Shown here piece by piece: positions 1 through 29,339 of a stretch of 64,000 nucleotides of DNA. The translations under genes were made by a program, and so were the position numbers. Each line of letters opens with the position of its first letter. Within the stretch, counting starts at the first letter, position 1. The stretch is from Cristatella mucedo (Eukaryota; Bryozoa; Phylactolaemata; Cristatellidae): the NCBI GenBank assembly GCA_009760855.2, contig WPIO01000016.1, positions 4,485,001 through 4,549,000 on the forward strand. Reading direction: 5' to 3'. The notes under the pieces are model-generated. The model saw nothing but the letters and a program-made list of their open reading frames with translations. It had not been told where the DNA came from and did not search any database.

Positions 1-165
1 CGCCCGGCCTGGGGTTTGTTGAATCTGTCCAAGCAGGTGATGCAGCTCCGACATCACCTCGGATCGCTCCTTTGCAGCAAATGTAAAGTTCCAACAAGAA
101 ATTAAGTTCTCCGAGGGTGCTATACAAATGCATTATTATCATCACTATTATTATTATTATCGTTG
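1..165 (+). mobile_element. LINE family 1 3' end
   Basis: gcagcaaatgtaaag at 74, then a ttctccgagggtgctatac segment and (ATT/ATC)n. This is the standard 3' terminus of the family; the rest lies left of the window. Confidence 0.75.
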
Positions 166-227
166 TCGTTACTATTATCGCTGGCACGGCTCCCTATTAG
201 GAAGCTTGTGCTCCACAAGCACGTGGG

Positions 228-450
228 CAGGGCCTAGGCAGGTTGACCAATGATCATGTGACAAGTGATCATGTGGCCAGAGATCCTGCGACCAATGGTC
301 ATTGGTGGGCTCTTCAGGACCGAGGTCGTAGGTTCGAAACCAGTGGGCGATCCTCTATTGCCAACACGATCCTCTATTGCCAACAGCAAGCAGTGGTGAT
401 AACCGTTAAGGCTCTTCTGCCACCATACAAATGATGCTGTTAAATCAAAT
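228..450 (+). mobile_element. SINE A, diverged
   Basis: ggtcgtaggttcgaaaccag B-box region, then ggtgataaccgttaaggct and gctgttaaatca. The cgatcctctattgccaacac segment is duplicated. Confidence 0.65.
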
Positions 451-459
451 CTGTTAAAT

Positions 460-2616
<2,157 letters not shown>

Positions 2617-3439
2617 CTGTCCTGCAGGGCCAAGCCTGCGGAATCGCTGCAGCCTGCCAGCGATTTTTCAGCTGCAGCTGGCTCTGAGGTAGGATGGTAA
2701 AGAATCCAACTCCTCCCTGCTTAGGCACTAACCCACTGCCTCGTAGAATGGCTATCACAGTTTCTGGGTTGGAGGTGAGTTCGATGGTAGGTAATAACCT
2801 TGTAGGTGCCTGTCTCACGAAACCTAGAGAGGCTAGCCCAACTTCCTGCTGGTTGTGGCAGCTGTGACCTCAGTTAAGCCTTCTGTGAGCTCATTGTCTT
2901 TGCCAAATGTAGCCTCTTGTACCGTCGAGCTCTACGTGAGAAGCCATGTGTGAGAAAGCGATAGGCTATCGGAAACCAGCACACCTACCAGAGCCTGCTC
3001 TATCTGCATGCCAGCCGTGGGCATTCGGTCACGTGATAACTGGCACTAGGCCTCCTGGCCGTGAGAGGCAGATCTCGTACTGCTGGTGCCGACATATGTT
3101 TAGAGGGAACGTGCGTCAGCACGGCTGGCAAGGCAAACTCAGCTGCAGAGCGAGTATGGCATCCCGCCTGAATAGAGAATGCATTCTCTTTAAACGCTAT
3201 ACAAATAAAATATATTTTTTAATCTACTCCTATCGTGATAAATTATCCAATGAGGCAGCATTCACTAACTCTCTTTAAACTCGGTCACTGGCTACGAGTC
3301 AATATAATTTATCTTTGTCGATGTAAAGTATATATGTCGATGATGTATCTTCATTTGTAACTCCACACAGCCACAAGGACTGACTGGGTGTTAAGCAGGT
3401 GGGTTTTTTCAATGGCGAAGTGCCAAGTTTAAGCTGCTT

Positions 3440-3700
3440 TCGGTGCGAGTGTGGGAGCCAACGTAATGTGTCGTTTCCCGAAACCTAGAGAGAGTGACAA
3501 GCACAGCTGAGTCGGCAGTGCAGTGGAGGTATAGAGCAGCATGGAAGCAGCAGCTCCGGTCGGCTGGAAATGATGTGCCACAGTCAATAGCACAGTCAGT
3601 AGCACGAGAGAAGATTGCATTTCATAAGAGCTTTGGAAGCGAGCTTCAGAGTTTCTCGGAGCTGTAGAGCAAAAGCTTGTGCCGCCAACGGTATTTCAGC
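3440..3700 (-). mobile_element. LINE family 2 relic
   Basis: Shares long stretches with 40.70-40.87 kb and 56.93-57.08 kb: agcatggaagcagcagctc, aaatgatgtgccacagtcaa and tttggaagcgagcttcagag. Its place in a LINE is inferred from the 40.6-41.5 kb copy. Confidence 0.6.
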
Positions 3701-4612
3701 GTATGAACAGAGCAGCCAATTCCCACGCGCAAGCCAGGATTGGCTTCGTCCGGATTACTTATTCGAAATCAAGATCGTGTGTACTCCTTCTTTAAGTGCA
3801 CTCCTTCGTAAAGAGAATTTTCAGGCTATGATTATTAGCAAACAATATCAGAGTAACTCAAAGGTCAGTCAGTCAGTCAGTTGTCTTCATATTCTTAAGA
3901 ATGAACATGAAAGGTAAGGAATTGCCACCCCCTTCGATGCAGTAGAAGCTGCTGTCTAGGGACGGGCGAACTCCGTGGCGGGCAGCTTACATCGTTCCTA
4001 CCGCAGTCCCAGCTTACCGTCTGAGCCGATGTGGCACCAACGAGTCGATAGTCTACCTCCCTCAAAAGTCGACGAGTGTGTACGCCGAGCAGGCCCTTTG
4101 GCCTGACATTGTCGCCACTGGGCCAGTATTGCTTCCTCGATAAGCGAAGGAGGCTCCAGTGCTTGACCTTCGCTGCCCTTACGTTGGAATGTCACTTTCT
4201 GTGGGAATGAGGTGGTTTACTCCTGCGGCAGCAGCCGCCCGCCGCCGACTGGGCTGACAGCTGCCACTGCCACTCTGGCACACCCCTCACCGACGAGTAC
4301 CAGCCTCTTCGAAAACACGAAGCCGAGGCCACCGAAGGATCGAGGTGTCCGAGCCCACCGAGCGATGGGGGGGGGCCGGGGCGGGGCGGTGGCTGCGGGC
4401 TCAGGAGGCTCGTTTGGAGAGCTCCCACCTGGTGGATCAGTCGCCGGTACGGCAGGTGGTAGTGGTAGTACGGCAGGTGGGCTCAGGCAAGCTGGTCGCA
4501 CGGTACGGTACCCAGCGGATTATATCACTGCTGCCTCGCCCCCCCCCCCCCCCGTAGCCGAACCGCAGTGGGCAGTGTTGCCGGGCCGGTAGGTGGGTGC
4601 CCGGGGCTCTGG

Positions 4613-4646
4613 GCTCCCAGGGGCTGCATGCGCAGCCCCTGGGAGC
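4613..4646. repeat. Perfect 15-bp inverted repeat, 4-nt loop
   Basis: Arms 4613-4627 (gctcccaggggctgc) and 4632-4646, loop atgc. Confidence 0.95.
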
Positions 4647-4818
4647 ACTTCCAGTTCCAGCAGGATGATCTCACCTGCTGGCGATCGCTTCTAGCTGGCT
4701 TCGGCTGCACGTCTGATGCTCGTGACCGGCCGCTGCCACTTCCCGCTAGCTCTTGCCTCCATGGCAAAGCAGAAAAGAAAGTGATCGCTTAGCTGCTGCT
4801 GCTGTTGGTTGGTTGGAA

Positions 4819-4905
4819 GGGGAAGCGGTCCAGGAGGAAGCAGTCCAGGTGGAAGCGGTCCAGGTGGAAGCCCGGCAGGTGAATGCGACAGGTGGAAGCC
4901 GGAGG
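4819..4905 (+). repeat. 15-bp minisatellite
   Basis: Units of about ggaagcggtccaggt: four clear copies, then two decayed ones. Confidence 0.85.
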
Positions 4906-5024
4906 TGGTAGCTGCAGCTGACTGATGGCAGGAGAATGGTTGACGCGATACAAAGAAGCCGATAGCTGGAGTAGCCACACGCCTTCGGCTTAAATTTCGA
5001 GGACACTGAATAGTCGCACAGCAG

Positions 5025-5170
5025 CATCACCTATTTGAAGAGCAAAGTCTTCTAGTCCAGCCACATGCTTAGGTTGTCCTATGAGCAGCAGCTCTGTTTT
5101 ATTGTTGTTTAGTTTTCGGAGTTTTGCTGACATCCAGGATCGAATGTCTGCAAGGCCAGTAAGTCAGGAC
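5025..5170 (-). mobile_element. LINE family 2 RT relic
   Basis: Matches 41.36-41.46 kb (cttaggttgtcctatgagca, tgacatccaggatcgaatg). On the minus strand it decodes to an IxSWMSxNFLKLN-like segment followed by TELLLIG. Confidence 0.65.
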
Positions 5171-5371
5171 GCCTCCAGTTGGCCTTGACGGCTGCTCGGA
5201 ACCTTAAGCAATCGACATTTGAGCCCGACGGTGGAGACCCGGGTTGCCGTGGGGGTGCACGTGGACTGTGATAGCTACCTGAATATTGGTCCAAATTGTA
5301 TGCAAATAGGCTAAAAATGTCGGGCTCGTTGAGTTCTGTTCGTCAGCAGAGAGAAGCGATTTCGAAAACGA

Positions 5372-5857
5372 TTACTTGTATTTCGAAAGCGAGCAGCGGC
5401 TGACCAGTTCCAGGGCAAGGATCCAGGGCTCGATCCCGAAAATTGAGCCTATTTTTTCAAGAAATAGCTCAAGATTGGTGGCTGATTTGGGACAACCACT
5501 GATGCCTTCTTCGGGCGCCCCACAGCGTATTTGCACGCCAGGAGCAGCCTTCTGCACTGATGATTTTTTTCTGCCACGACTCTTCGCCATATCGGATGCT
5601 GCCAACGGCTTGCCAATATTGTCAGGATCTTCGTCCTCACTATCAGCGACACTACCTAAGGCGAGCACTGACGCTGCGATTCCGGACCTCCTGCATAATC
5701 TTTTTAGACCAGCAGGTGGCAATGAAGTTCCGGGAAATGTTTCCAAGAACTTGCACACCATTTCCATTGCGTTGTTAAGAACATCATTGCTAACATCTTT
5801 TGTATCGTCATTATAGCCAACCTTAGCTCTCATCCTTACATTTGAGGTCTTGCACAC
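5372..5857 (-). CDS. Unrecognised 161-codon ORF
   Basis: The longest non-repetitive ORF in the left 14 kb. The product has an acidic patch (VADSEDEDPD) followed by a basic one (KSRGRKKSSVQK), and a hydrophobic C-terminus. No family was recognised and no signal peptide is obvious. A relic of a LINE 2 RT lies just downstream in the same orientation, so it could be part of a mobile element. It could equally be an exon or chance. Confidence 0.25.
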   Translation of the reverse strand: MCKTSNVRMRAKVGYNDDTKDVSNDVLNNAMEMVCKFLETFPGTSLPPAGLKRLCRRSGIAASVLALGSVADSEDEDPDNIGKPLAASDMAKSRGRKKSSVQKAAPGVQIRCGAPEEGISGCPKSATNLELFLEKIGSIFGIEPWILALELVSRCSLSKYK

Positions 5858-6327
5858 AGTTCTTCAGATTGCTTCGACACGATTCTAACAGTGCTGCTCC
5901 TGAATCAGGTCTGCGGCGTTTTTGACTTCGAAGCGCTAGATTTTTAGAGCAGCTATCCACGAAATAAGCAACTAATTGCGATTATACTTGCGGAAATTCT
6001 GTAACTCGGGTTACTGCCATCAGGCTCACTTGCTCTTGGCTCCACTTTGATCTGTCTCTCCTTGACTTCCTGGCAGCACTTCCCACTATTGTTCTGAGAG
6101 GGCCTGGAGAAGTGGCCTTTCTACTTTGCCGCGCGACTAGCGAAGCATTGCTGAGTCGAGCGTTCGCTTTGGCAGTTAAAGCAGCGCCGGTGCCAGCCGA
6201 TTGCTAAGACGCCGTCTGATAGCTGCCCTGAGCAGCTGAGACCACAGCTCACGATCCCAGTGTTTCTGCTGCCACACGCAGAGACCGGCAGCCCTAGAGG
6301 TCTGCCGGCAAAACAGGCTCAAACTTC

Positions 6328-6696
6328 CTATGGCTCGGCTGCCCACGATTGATCAATCCAAGGAAACGATAGGCAGCCAACCTGGCAGCTGCTGAGCTTG
6401 TCATTGCGGCTTGCTGGCGGCCTGCTTTGGCTTTCTATATGCTCCACACTGACCGACCGTAAACTTTTGCTCACTAGCCACGACAGCACAGCTGCTGGCC
6501 CACTCGCGGTCGAGCCTCCGGTTGGGCTGTCAGCCTCCGGCCTTCGCCCAGGTGGGCAGTTCTGCTGCTGCTGCTGAACCTCCCTACTTGGCTTCCCTCG
6601 CCCGGCAACCGGCGGCAGCCGGTCGAGCCGAGCGGGCCTTGGCGTAGGCAGCTGTAATAGGTCGTGCTCTAGAGCAAACAAAGGCTCGATCATCAA
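6328..6696 (-). CDS. Unrecognised Pro/Gln-rich ORF
   Basis: 122 codons with a QQQQQ run and Pro/Arg-rich flanks; composition fits GC-rich noncoding DNA as well as a low-complexity exon. No recognised domain. Confidence 0.12.
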   Translation of the reverse strand: MMIEPLFALEHDLLQLPTPRPARLDRLPPVAGRGKPSREVQQQQQNCPPGRRPEADSPTGGSTASGPAAVLSWLVSKSLRSVSVEHIESQSRPPASRNDKLSSCQVGCLSFPWIDQSWAAEP

Positions 6697-6949
6697 AGAG
6701 ATAGCTGCTTCTTTTCACTGTCACTGATCGCTCAGGCCAGCTACAATCCTCCTGGTGCCCTGTGGTGCTTAATGGTCCATGCTACCGCCTTGCCGAAACG
6801 TCTACGTGAGCTCGAGCAAGCACATTCAGAGATAGAGGGGAGTACTGCCTTTGACTTTTGTCTGTGCCAGCTGTCCTTGAGATAACTGAAATACGTATGT
6901 AGCCGGCCTCACATGGCAGATGCTTCACACTCTTTCTCTCCTTCTCTTC

Positions 6950-7170
<221 letters not shown>

Positions 7171-7527
7171 CTGTCTCACTCCTCTTTCCACCCTTTTTCT
7201 CCTTATCAGTCCTCGCTCACTCAGTCTTGTTTTCTTCATCTCCCTTTTCTCATCCTGCTTCTCCTTCATTCTCCTTCATTGTTATAGGGCAGCTGGTCGT
7301 CTCGGAAGCTGGCTGCAGCTATGGCAACTAGTACGGCTATGTCGATATGTTGCAAAGGATACCCCTTTCCAAATTAGCTCTGTCTATACTGTACTCTCTT
7401 TGCATTAGCTGGGATTTTCTGTGTCGCGAAGCAGCGAAGGTTACTTGCAGCTTAAGGTTAATGAAACAGCAAAGTCGTAGCATGGACACTGATTCTGAAT
7501 TCAGTCTGTATTCATCATTCTTCTCTG

Positions 7528-7575
7528 CCTTCTCTGCCTGTAACTGGGGCACTCCCCAGTTACAGGCAGAGAAGG
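7528..7575. repeat. Perfect 22-bp inverted repeat, 4-nt loop
   Basis: Arms 7528-7549 and 7554-7575 are exact reverse complements; loop cact. The start of the left arm repeats the preceding ttctctgcct. Confidence 0.97.
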
Positions 7576-8999
7576 AGAGTTCAACGCCGGGGGGGGGGGT
7601 AGGGAGGGGGACCCATCTGTTTCCAACCCAACCCGACGGTCTGGCCCCCCCTGAGGATGTGCCTGACGGCTAGATCGGTGTGTCCCTGTAGCCAACGTAG
7701 GCTGCCCCTGGCAAAGTCAACGTCGAGGCCAAAGACCTCCGGCCAAATCCTGGCTGCGACCACGTTCCGTGGTGAGATCACTTATCCACGTGATCGGCGG
7801 TCTTTGAACTTTTTTTTTTAGCTCACTCTACCATTACCACTCTCTGTCTCTCTCCCATCCCTTGATAATCAGTTGCACTCGTTATACCCCTTGCTCTCAT
7901 TCATGATTATCCCCCTTGCTCTCATTCATCTAGTACAGCAGACTTTCAGTGACAGTATTCATCATCATCTGCTGCTGCTCGCTCGCTTGCCGCCACCTTC
8001 TTCCAGCGTTCTCAGTGTGCAGCTGCTTCTTCGGCAGCCCTTGGCTGCACCCAGAAGCAGCCACCATCGCTGGCTCGTCTGACACATTGTGCTGGTGCTC
8101 GGTGTGGTCGGCTGCTGCTAGTTGATTCCTTGGGGGGGGATGCCTGCCACATGCCTACCCCGGAAGTTGGCCGATAGAGGTCTTTTTTGTTCGACCGGAG
8201 GTCACCGCAGGTCATTCGAGTGCTCTGGATTCAAGGACCGGTAATGAGGAAGTGGCTACCTCGCACGACTCTTCAGGGGAAGGAACATCAGGCATGCATA
8301 GACAGAAAAGCAAGGTGTCTGCCGAACCTCCCCTGAGAGCTCCGCCCCTCGGCACTGCATCATCGGCTGCAGAAGTGTACCAGTGTTTGTTCATTGGCTA
8401 GCTACAGCAGGTGTTACTTAGTTAATGAAAGCACCTCCAGTATATCACCAGCCCTCTTCCAACGGGAGGGGGGGAGAGAAGGCGGTGGAGGAATGTGACT
8501 GGCACCCATACACAATCCGAATCTGCTGCTGAGGTGGCTGCAGCTGCTGCTGCCTCCATTCTTTCCTTCTTAGACTCGACATTCAAGTGGCCAGTTATTA
8601 GCTTGGCATCAAAGTCGCCTGTCTACTTTGTGCTTCATTAAAATTGCCTCTTCCGGTCACGTGCTGTCTAGACGCAGGGCTGCTATTGCTTCGGGCTTGC
8701 TCGGCCCCACACCAGCTGACTTTCTAGCTTCTGCTCTGTCAGCTTCAGCTCTGTCAGCTTCGGAAGCTGCCTCGGCAACGCTCGTATGCGACTGCCAATA
8801 GTTCTCAACTGAGCTGGAGCGTTTGCAATCGTTGAGTACCTGTGCTTGGCTGGTGCCTCGATTCCGATCTTCCCGAGAGTTCGGTCCTTCGGCTGTCCGT
8901 GCTGCTGTATACATGCACTCGACAGACACGGAGGTGCACCTGCTCTCCCGAATTTTGTAACTGCTATTTTGGCTTCGCATGCTAGGAGAGCGCACTGGC

Positions 9000-9061
9000 T
9001 CACACACTTACATGCACACGCGCACACTCAAACACACACACACACGCGAACACACGCACGT
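9000..9061 (+). repeat. CA-rich repeat
   Basis: Irregular CA/CG/AA dinucleotide run. Confidence 0.85.
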
Positions 9062-9129
9062 ACAGTTTACAGATGCTGTAAAGAAAGAATAGAGCAGCTA
9101 GAGCATTTGCGGCTATAGGGTCGCTTGCA

Positions 9130-9225
9130 ACAGGCTGTATAGGATTTTCTGCTTCAAAACTCGAACCCACGATCTAGGTGGTGAAGGAGTACCAACCGTT
9201 GGTGGCAGGATGTGACTGCCACCTC
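9130..9225 (-). mobile_element. Possible SINE A head fragment
   Basis: actcgaacccacgatctagg resembles a reversed B box and head. No body hairpins; weak. Confidence 0.3.
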
Positions 9226-9597
9226 GAGGACTAGAAAGAGCTCAGGCGTAAATGCAACCTTTGCTGTGACCTGCCGAAAGCAACGCACAGGGGCAGCTTA
9301 GCAAGGACGGTACGGTACTCACTGCTCTCTCCCTCCCTCCCTCCCGTCCACTGTATCAGTTACATCTCCCACGATAGGCTGCTAGTGCAGGCCGCCTGCG
9401 CCAGGGTCGTCAAGTCGCATCCTGTCAACCTCGATGAGCATCGTCCTCCGAGGATGATTGTGCCGACTCACGAACGTTCTGCATCTTCTGTCAGAAAAAA
9501 AGCATGCAGTTCGACTTCCCATTAAAGAAATATCAACCCCAGCCGGCTGCTTGTGGTGCGCTTGGTCGCGGGCCCAAAAAAAGGTCAAGGCTGATTC

Positions 9598-9750
9598 GGC
9601 CGCCTCATTTATACACTGACAGAAGAGCCTTAATGGCTATCGCCATCGCTTGCAGTGGGCAATGCAGGATTACCCACTGAAGGATTCGAATCCACGACCT
9701 CGGCCTTGGAAACAGAGCATCGTCACGTTAATCCATACCACTCACTTCGG
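9598..9750 (-). mobile_element. SINE A, subfamily without palindrome
   Basis: gccgcctcatttatacactg, gccttaatggctatcgccat and aggattcgaatccacgacctc in reverse orientation. Confidence 0.72.
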
Positions 9751-10176
9751 TAGCTATATCCTGAATCTCGTTATCACTACCGATGTCTGACCCACTGACC
9801 TCGGCGTTTGCCTGCTGACCATCTCAAGGTCTTTGCTCAGTCTCATCTACTGTTCCTGTTTCGTTGTGCGTGTAGGGTAATGTAGAGTTTATCCAGTGAA
9901 CAACTTAAAGGCCAATGGCCTCACAGGGAAATTTTGGAAATGTCTGTGAGGCAGGTCTTCACCCTGATCTGCACCCAGACTCGACCGTCAGCCTCTATAG
10001 CCTCACTGATGCAGCGATGTTTACACTTAGGTGTGCCCTTGACCAGCATGCTCCAGTACGTTCTGTTCGAGTGCCGAGTCGAGGTGATTCAATTTATCAA
10101 AAAACCTGAGAAAAGACGCGCAGCAGCGTTAGGCGTAGGCCTGAATGCCGCTTTAACAAGTAGTCTGGGTCTGATG

Positions 10177-10248
10177 ACAATCTAGCCAATGGCAAAGATT
10201 TCCTCCGAGTCTACACAATCTAGCCAATGGCAAAGATTTCCTCCGAGT
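10177..10248 (+). repeat. Two-copy tandem duplication, 38-bp period
   Basis: A 34-bp sequence (acaatctagccaatggcaaa onwards) at 10177-10210 recurs exactly at 10215-10248, with 4 bp between. Confidence 0.95.
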
Positions 10249-12199
10249 AGTAGACACCCCGAAGCGTAGAAAAGCCAGAAAAATAAAATAGAATAGAAAA
10301 GCCAGGACTCCTTTTTTCTCTCGAAAGCTGAAGTCCTGCCAGTCCGACCCGAAGCAGAGTTTGCTGGCGAATTCCGAGACGTCTTTCTCACTCCTCAGGC
10401 AATAAGGGTTTGGCTAAAAGTTTTCGGTTTTCTTCGCTGAAAATATTGTGCAAAAGAAAACCGTGCACATGCGTGCCTCCATAAAGCCTCGTCGAGCTAA
10501 ATCGGTTGTTGAATTGCAACCTTTGACCTTCCTCGAGAGATTTTCCAGACGTTTCTGCACGCGATGTGGCTGCCACCTTTGCAGGTCTACTAACCAAGCT
10601 GCCGAGTGCTTTTAAGCTTTCTAAGGTTTTAGCTCACTGATCAGTGGCTCATTTTAAGAGTCCGCGTCGAAGCGAGCCGCCGGAAGAAGCCTCGAATCCG
10701 GGGAATCGAAGCCGGAAGAAGTCTCGGTCAAGCAGAAGGGGAAGCTCATCCACGCATGCCGATATTGATTGTGCAAACAGACGAGGCCTCGCAGAGAGGA
10801 GAAAGGAGGAAAATACTAAGAATGGAGGGAAATACTAAGAAATCGAGCAATTTTTAATTCTTCAGAACCTTAACCTTAGGGCAAACTCCTTAATCAGCGC
10901 AGCCATGGTGGGTTTCAGTAGCTATAGAGCCCGCGATGTACTGAAGCCGGTGGCAGGTCCCATACGTCCTGTTCGTTCCCTATAAACAATTCGTTCACTA
11001 GCAGTGTTGGAACGAGGCCTCTTGAATAGCTAGACGTACGTCCGTTCGTATTAATTTGAGTAGATGCAACCACGAACCTGTGTTGGCCATAGTTCCGACT
11101 TACCTTTTTTTTGTATGCCGTTTCGCTGCTTCTGTACTTTGCCGCCAAATGGATAGACCAAGGGGCTAGTTGGCCTGATCGCAGGCCCCTAATTCCTTAT
11201 CTGGTCTCCTACCGGCTTGGTATTGCATATGCGCCCACTTCTGGCTAGGCTTATCATTTTTGCCTGCTGAGGCAATTCCCGAATTCCTACCTGGTACCTG
11301 AGCATCGGATCCGCGACAGAATTCTTTCTGCACGGCAGCCAGGCAGGTGTGTACAGGAGTACAGGTGTGCAGGCGTGCAGTTCCAGGGAAGGGCTGCTGC
11401 ACCCACCTCTTGGAGGGATGTGGCTCAGGTCTGCATCCTGGCGATCCGGGTGAACCATTCGGCCACGATCGACCGTGACAGACAGACTCGTGCCGTTTCG
11501 GAATACCGAAAAGAATTTCAATGACATGGGTTCTTTTCGGTTTCGATGTGTGGTGACCCAGATTCGATTCGAATTAGGGATTGGCAAACAGAGGTACTTA
11601 AAATATTTGGCCAAAGCCAAAGCTGGATCATATCGTCTGGACTTTGCTTCTGCAAATGGAAGTGGTTGCTGCTACAGCTGGAATTCGACCCGCTGCTGCA
11701 GTGTCTCGTGCAAAGATGGACACGCTCCGTTTGGTTTCTGTCCTGACCGCAGGGAGGAGCAGCTAGCCAGCCACGTGCCACGTGTTCGGTCAGTTCCACT
11801 CAGTGGATAGTCGCAGGCTCGCTCGTTGGTGAATAGACTTCCACGCTTTTCGCTTGATCTCCCAATTGAATCCAAGCTTGGATCAATGGGGTACACCAGG
11901 GACCGGGTTTCGATACTGGCGTGTCGTAGCTTTGTAGGTCGGGTGTGGTGTACACGTGGGAAGGCTTGTACGGCAACGGCTGCAGAGCAGCAGGTGGATC
12001 GGCTTTTTGACACGATGGCTACTCCTCTCGAAGGCTAGCTACCTAGCACTTATAAGGGGGTTTGGTCACCAAGTGTCCCAGCTACATCGGATCACCGAGG
12101 TCGAAGAAGTAGTAGAGTAGCTGACTACCATTGGCCCCTCCACCTGGGTGGACTGGCTAGCATGGGCGAATTATAGCAATCATACTGACAATGAAACAT

Positions 12200-12630
12200 T
12201 CATACAGCAGCCTGTTAGTGCTAAATCTCTCTAAAGGTACTTAGCGTGTTCTGGAAAGGGAGCATGTCTTTTGATTATGGCAGAGCGTGCACAATTTCAG
12301 CATGTGTAAGCATGCTAAGGAAAGTTCAGTCGGATTGAGCAAAGGATACAGCAAACGGGCGGGTTTCTAGTTTCTTTTTAAATGTTGCCAAGTCAGGTAA
12401 TGTCACGGTGAAAGTCGAGAGAGGGCTTCTGGCACTGGGCACTAAGGTCACAGCCAGGTCTTCAGATTCGGATTCGAGCCACAGCCACAGACGAACAAGG
12501 TCAGACGAACGGTGGCTGGAGGGGAAGCCATCGTACCAACTTTGTCAGATTTTGATCTGGTGCAAGACAATGAAGGGACCTGTGAGTGAGTGTTTCAGCA
12601 GCTTGAACTCAATAAGTCGATCGGAGCCAC
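12200..12630 (-). mobile_element. LINE family 1 relic
   Basis: The minus strand decodes to a DLATFKK-like stretch near 12385, flanked by sequence parallel to 58.62-58.92 kb (the agtcaggtaatgtcac and gacaatgaagggacctgtgagtg segments). It is heavily decayed. Confidence 0.6.
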
Positions 12631-12634
12631 GCAG

Positions 12635-13999
12635 CTTGCTGCGATGAATGATGAATGCAGATGACATCACGAGTTTATCTGTGCTAGTTTGCCGTCATGC
12701 GGCTGCATGAGTGCTACGTGTTTGCCAGCGAGCGCAGCAAAGCCGATGCCCTATCTGGCACCACCCGTGGCTGTAGATGAGATGCCCATCCTGTGACGCG
12801 ACGGCCTTGAACGGAGTGAGCTTCCACGTGACAGTCCTGATTGCAGAGAGCTGTCACGTGACAGCCGCGATATGTATTTTTATTGCTCTCGAGAGCGTCG
12901 AGAGGGCACAGCAGAAGACTGCCATCGCGGCTGGCCTGAAATAGTGTAGCAGCAGCAATATCAACAGGCTCTTTCGTGCCGTGAGGAGCCCTTCCGGTCT
13001 GCCATCAGGCTCGACAGGGGAATGGCACACCTGCTCGGCTTTGGGATTAGCTGAGGCCTTTCCATGTCTTCGGCTAGCCGGCAACAGCAGCAGTACGGTC
13101 CAGGACAATGCTACCGGCCTCTGTAGATGATGCCGGATGATGGCATTCAGGCAACTGTTTGCCGTGCCTTGTTGCTGATGGGCACTTGAAAGGCGGCCGA
13201 TGACTTGCTGACTCGGGCAAACATTGTTTTAGTGGCAGCAGTCGGCTGGCTGGCAAACACGGGGCCTATTATATGCACTGAGCTGGCTTTGTGGTTAAAA
13301 CCCCCAATAACGAATTGTCGGAAACCGCTGAATAATCAGGGAGCTCTGCCGTATGTTGCTTGGGCTTCCGGGTGGATAGGTTCGTTGCGTTTCCACCGAA
13401 GGAGATAGGGATTACTGCTGCCGTCTGCTTGCACGGCTCGTCCTATTGGCTAGGGTCCGTCGAGATATTGTGACTGCCAGTCGGTCGCCAGGCTGCCCAG
13501 TAGGGCAGCGACGGCACGTCGACGACGGCACCTTCGAGGCTCTGCTTGACAAAGCGCAGGTGGCTGATCGGTAGCGAGCACTTAGTTGGCTGCTTGGCTG
13601 CTGGAGCGGCCGAAGTGCCTCGCTCGCCAGCCAGCCATTCGTTGGCTCGCGCACAGCGATTCGGTTTCTTCCGAATGCACGCGCGATGCAGGCGCATCGC
13701 CACCGAAAGTTTTGACGGCTCCCCGTTTTGACTGCAGGCTGCTTCCATTTCTTCGGACGCTGCTAATGCAAGCTCTCTCGTGCGCGAAGCGCCAGCGAGT
13801 GAGGAGGCTGACTGCTGCGCCGGCAAAGCGAGGCATCGGAGGCAAAAGCAAGGCAGCAATGCAAGCCCCGCGGCGGCGGCTCGAGTGAGAGCGGAAGTGC
13901 CGTCCGGCCGGCCGTCCTCAGTCGGCGGCCACCAATCAGAACTCAGCCAGAACGGATCAGTGGCTGCAGCGGCTGCAGTGCCTGCAGTCAACGGAGTCT
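12635..13999. other. Upstream region of the NSP-like gene
   Basis: CpG content rises from about 13.4 kb to the ATG. ORFs on both strands here (up to 182 codons) look like by-products of GC richness. This could hold the promoter and 5' UTR; no TATA box or other element is convincing. Confidence 0.4.

Positions 14000-29339
<15,340 letters not shown>

Larger units (their letters stand above)
7580..12195. other. Mostly unannotated DNA
   Basis: Apart from the CA-rich repeat, two SINE pieces and the 38-bp duplication, I see nothing supportable. Short ORFs on both strands lack family features. Confidence 0.45.

Noticed and set aside
13443-13991. 182-codon minus-strand ORF and overlapping plus ORFs just upstream of the NSP-like gene
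   Set aside because: Several long ORFs overlap in different frames, as expected from GC-rich DNA with few stops; no domain recognised.
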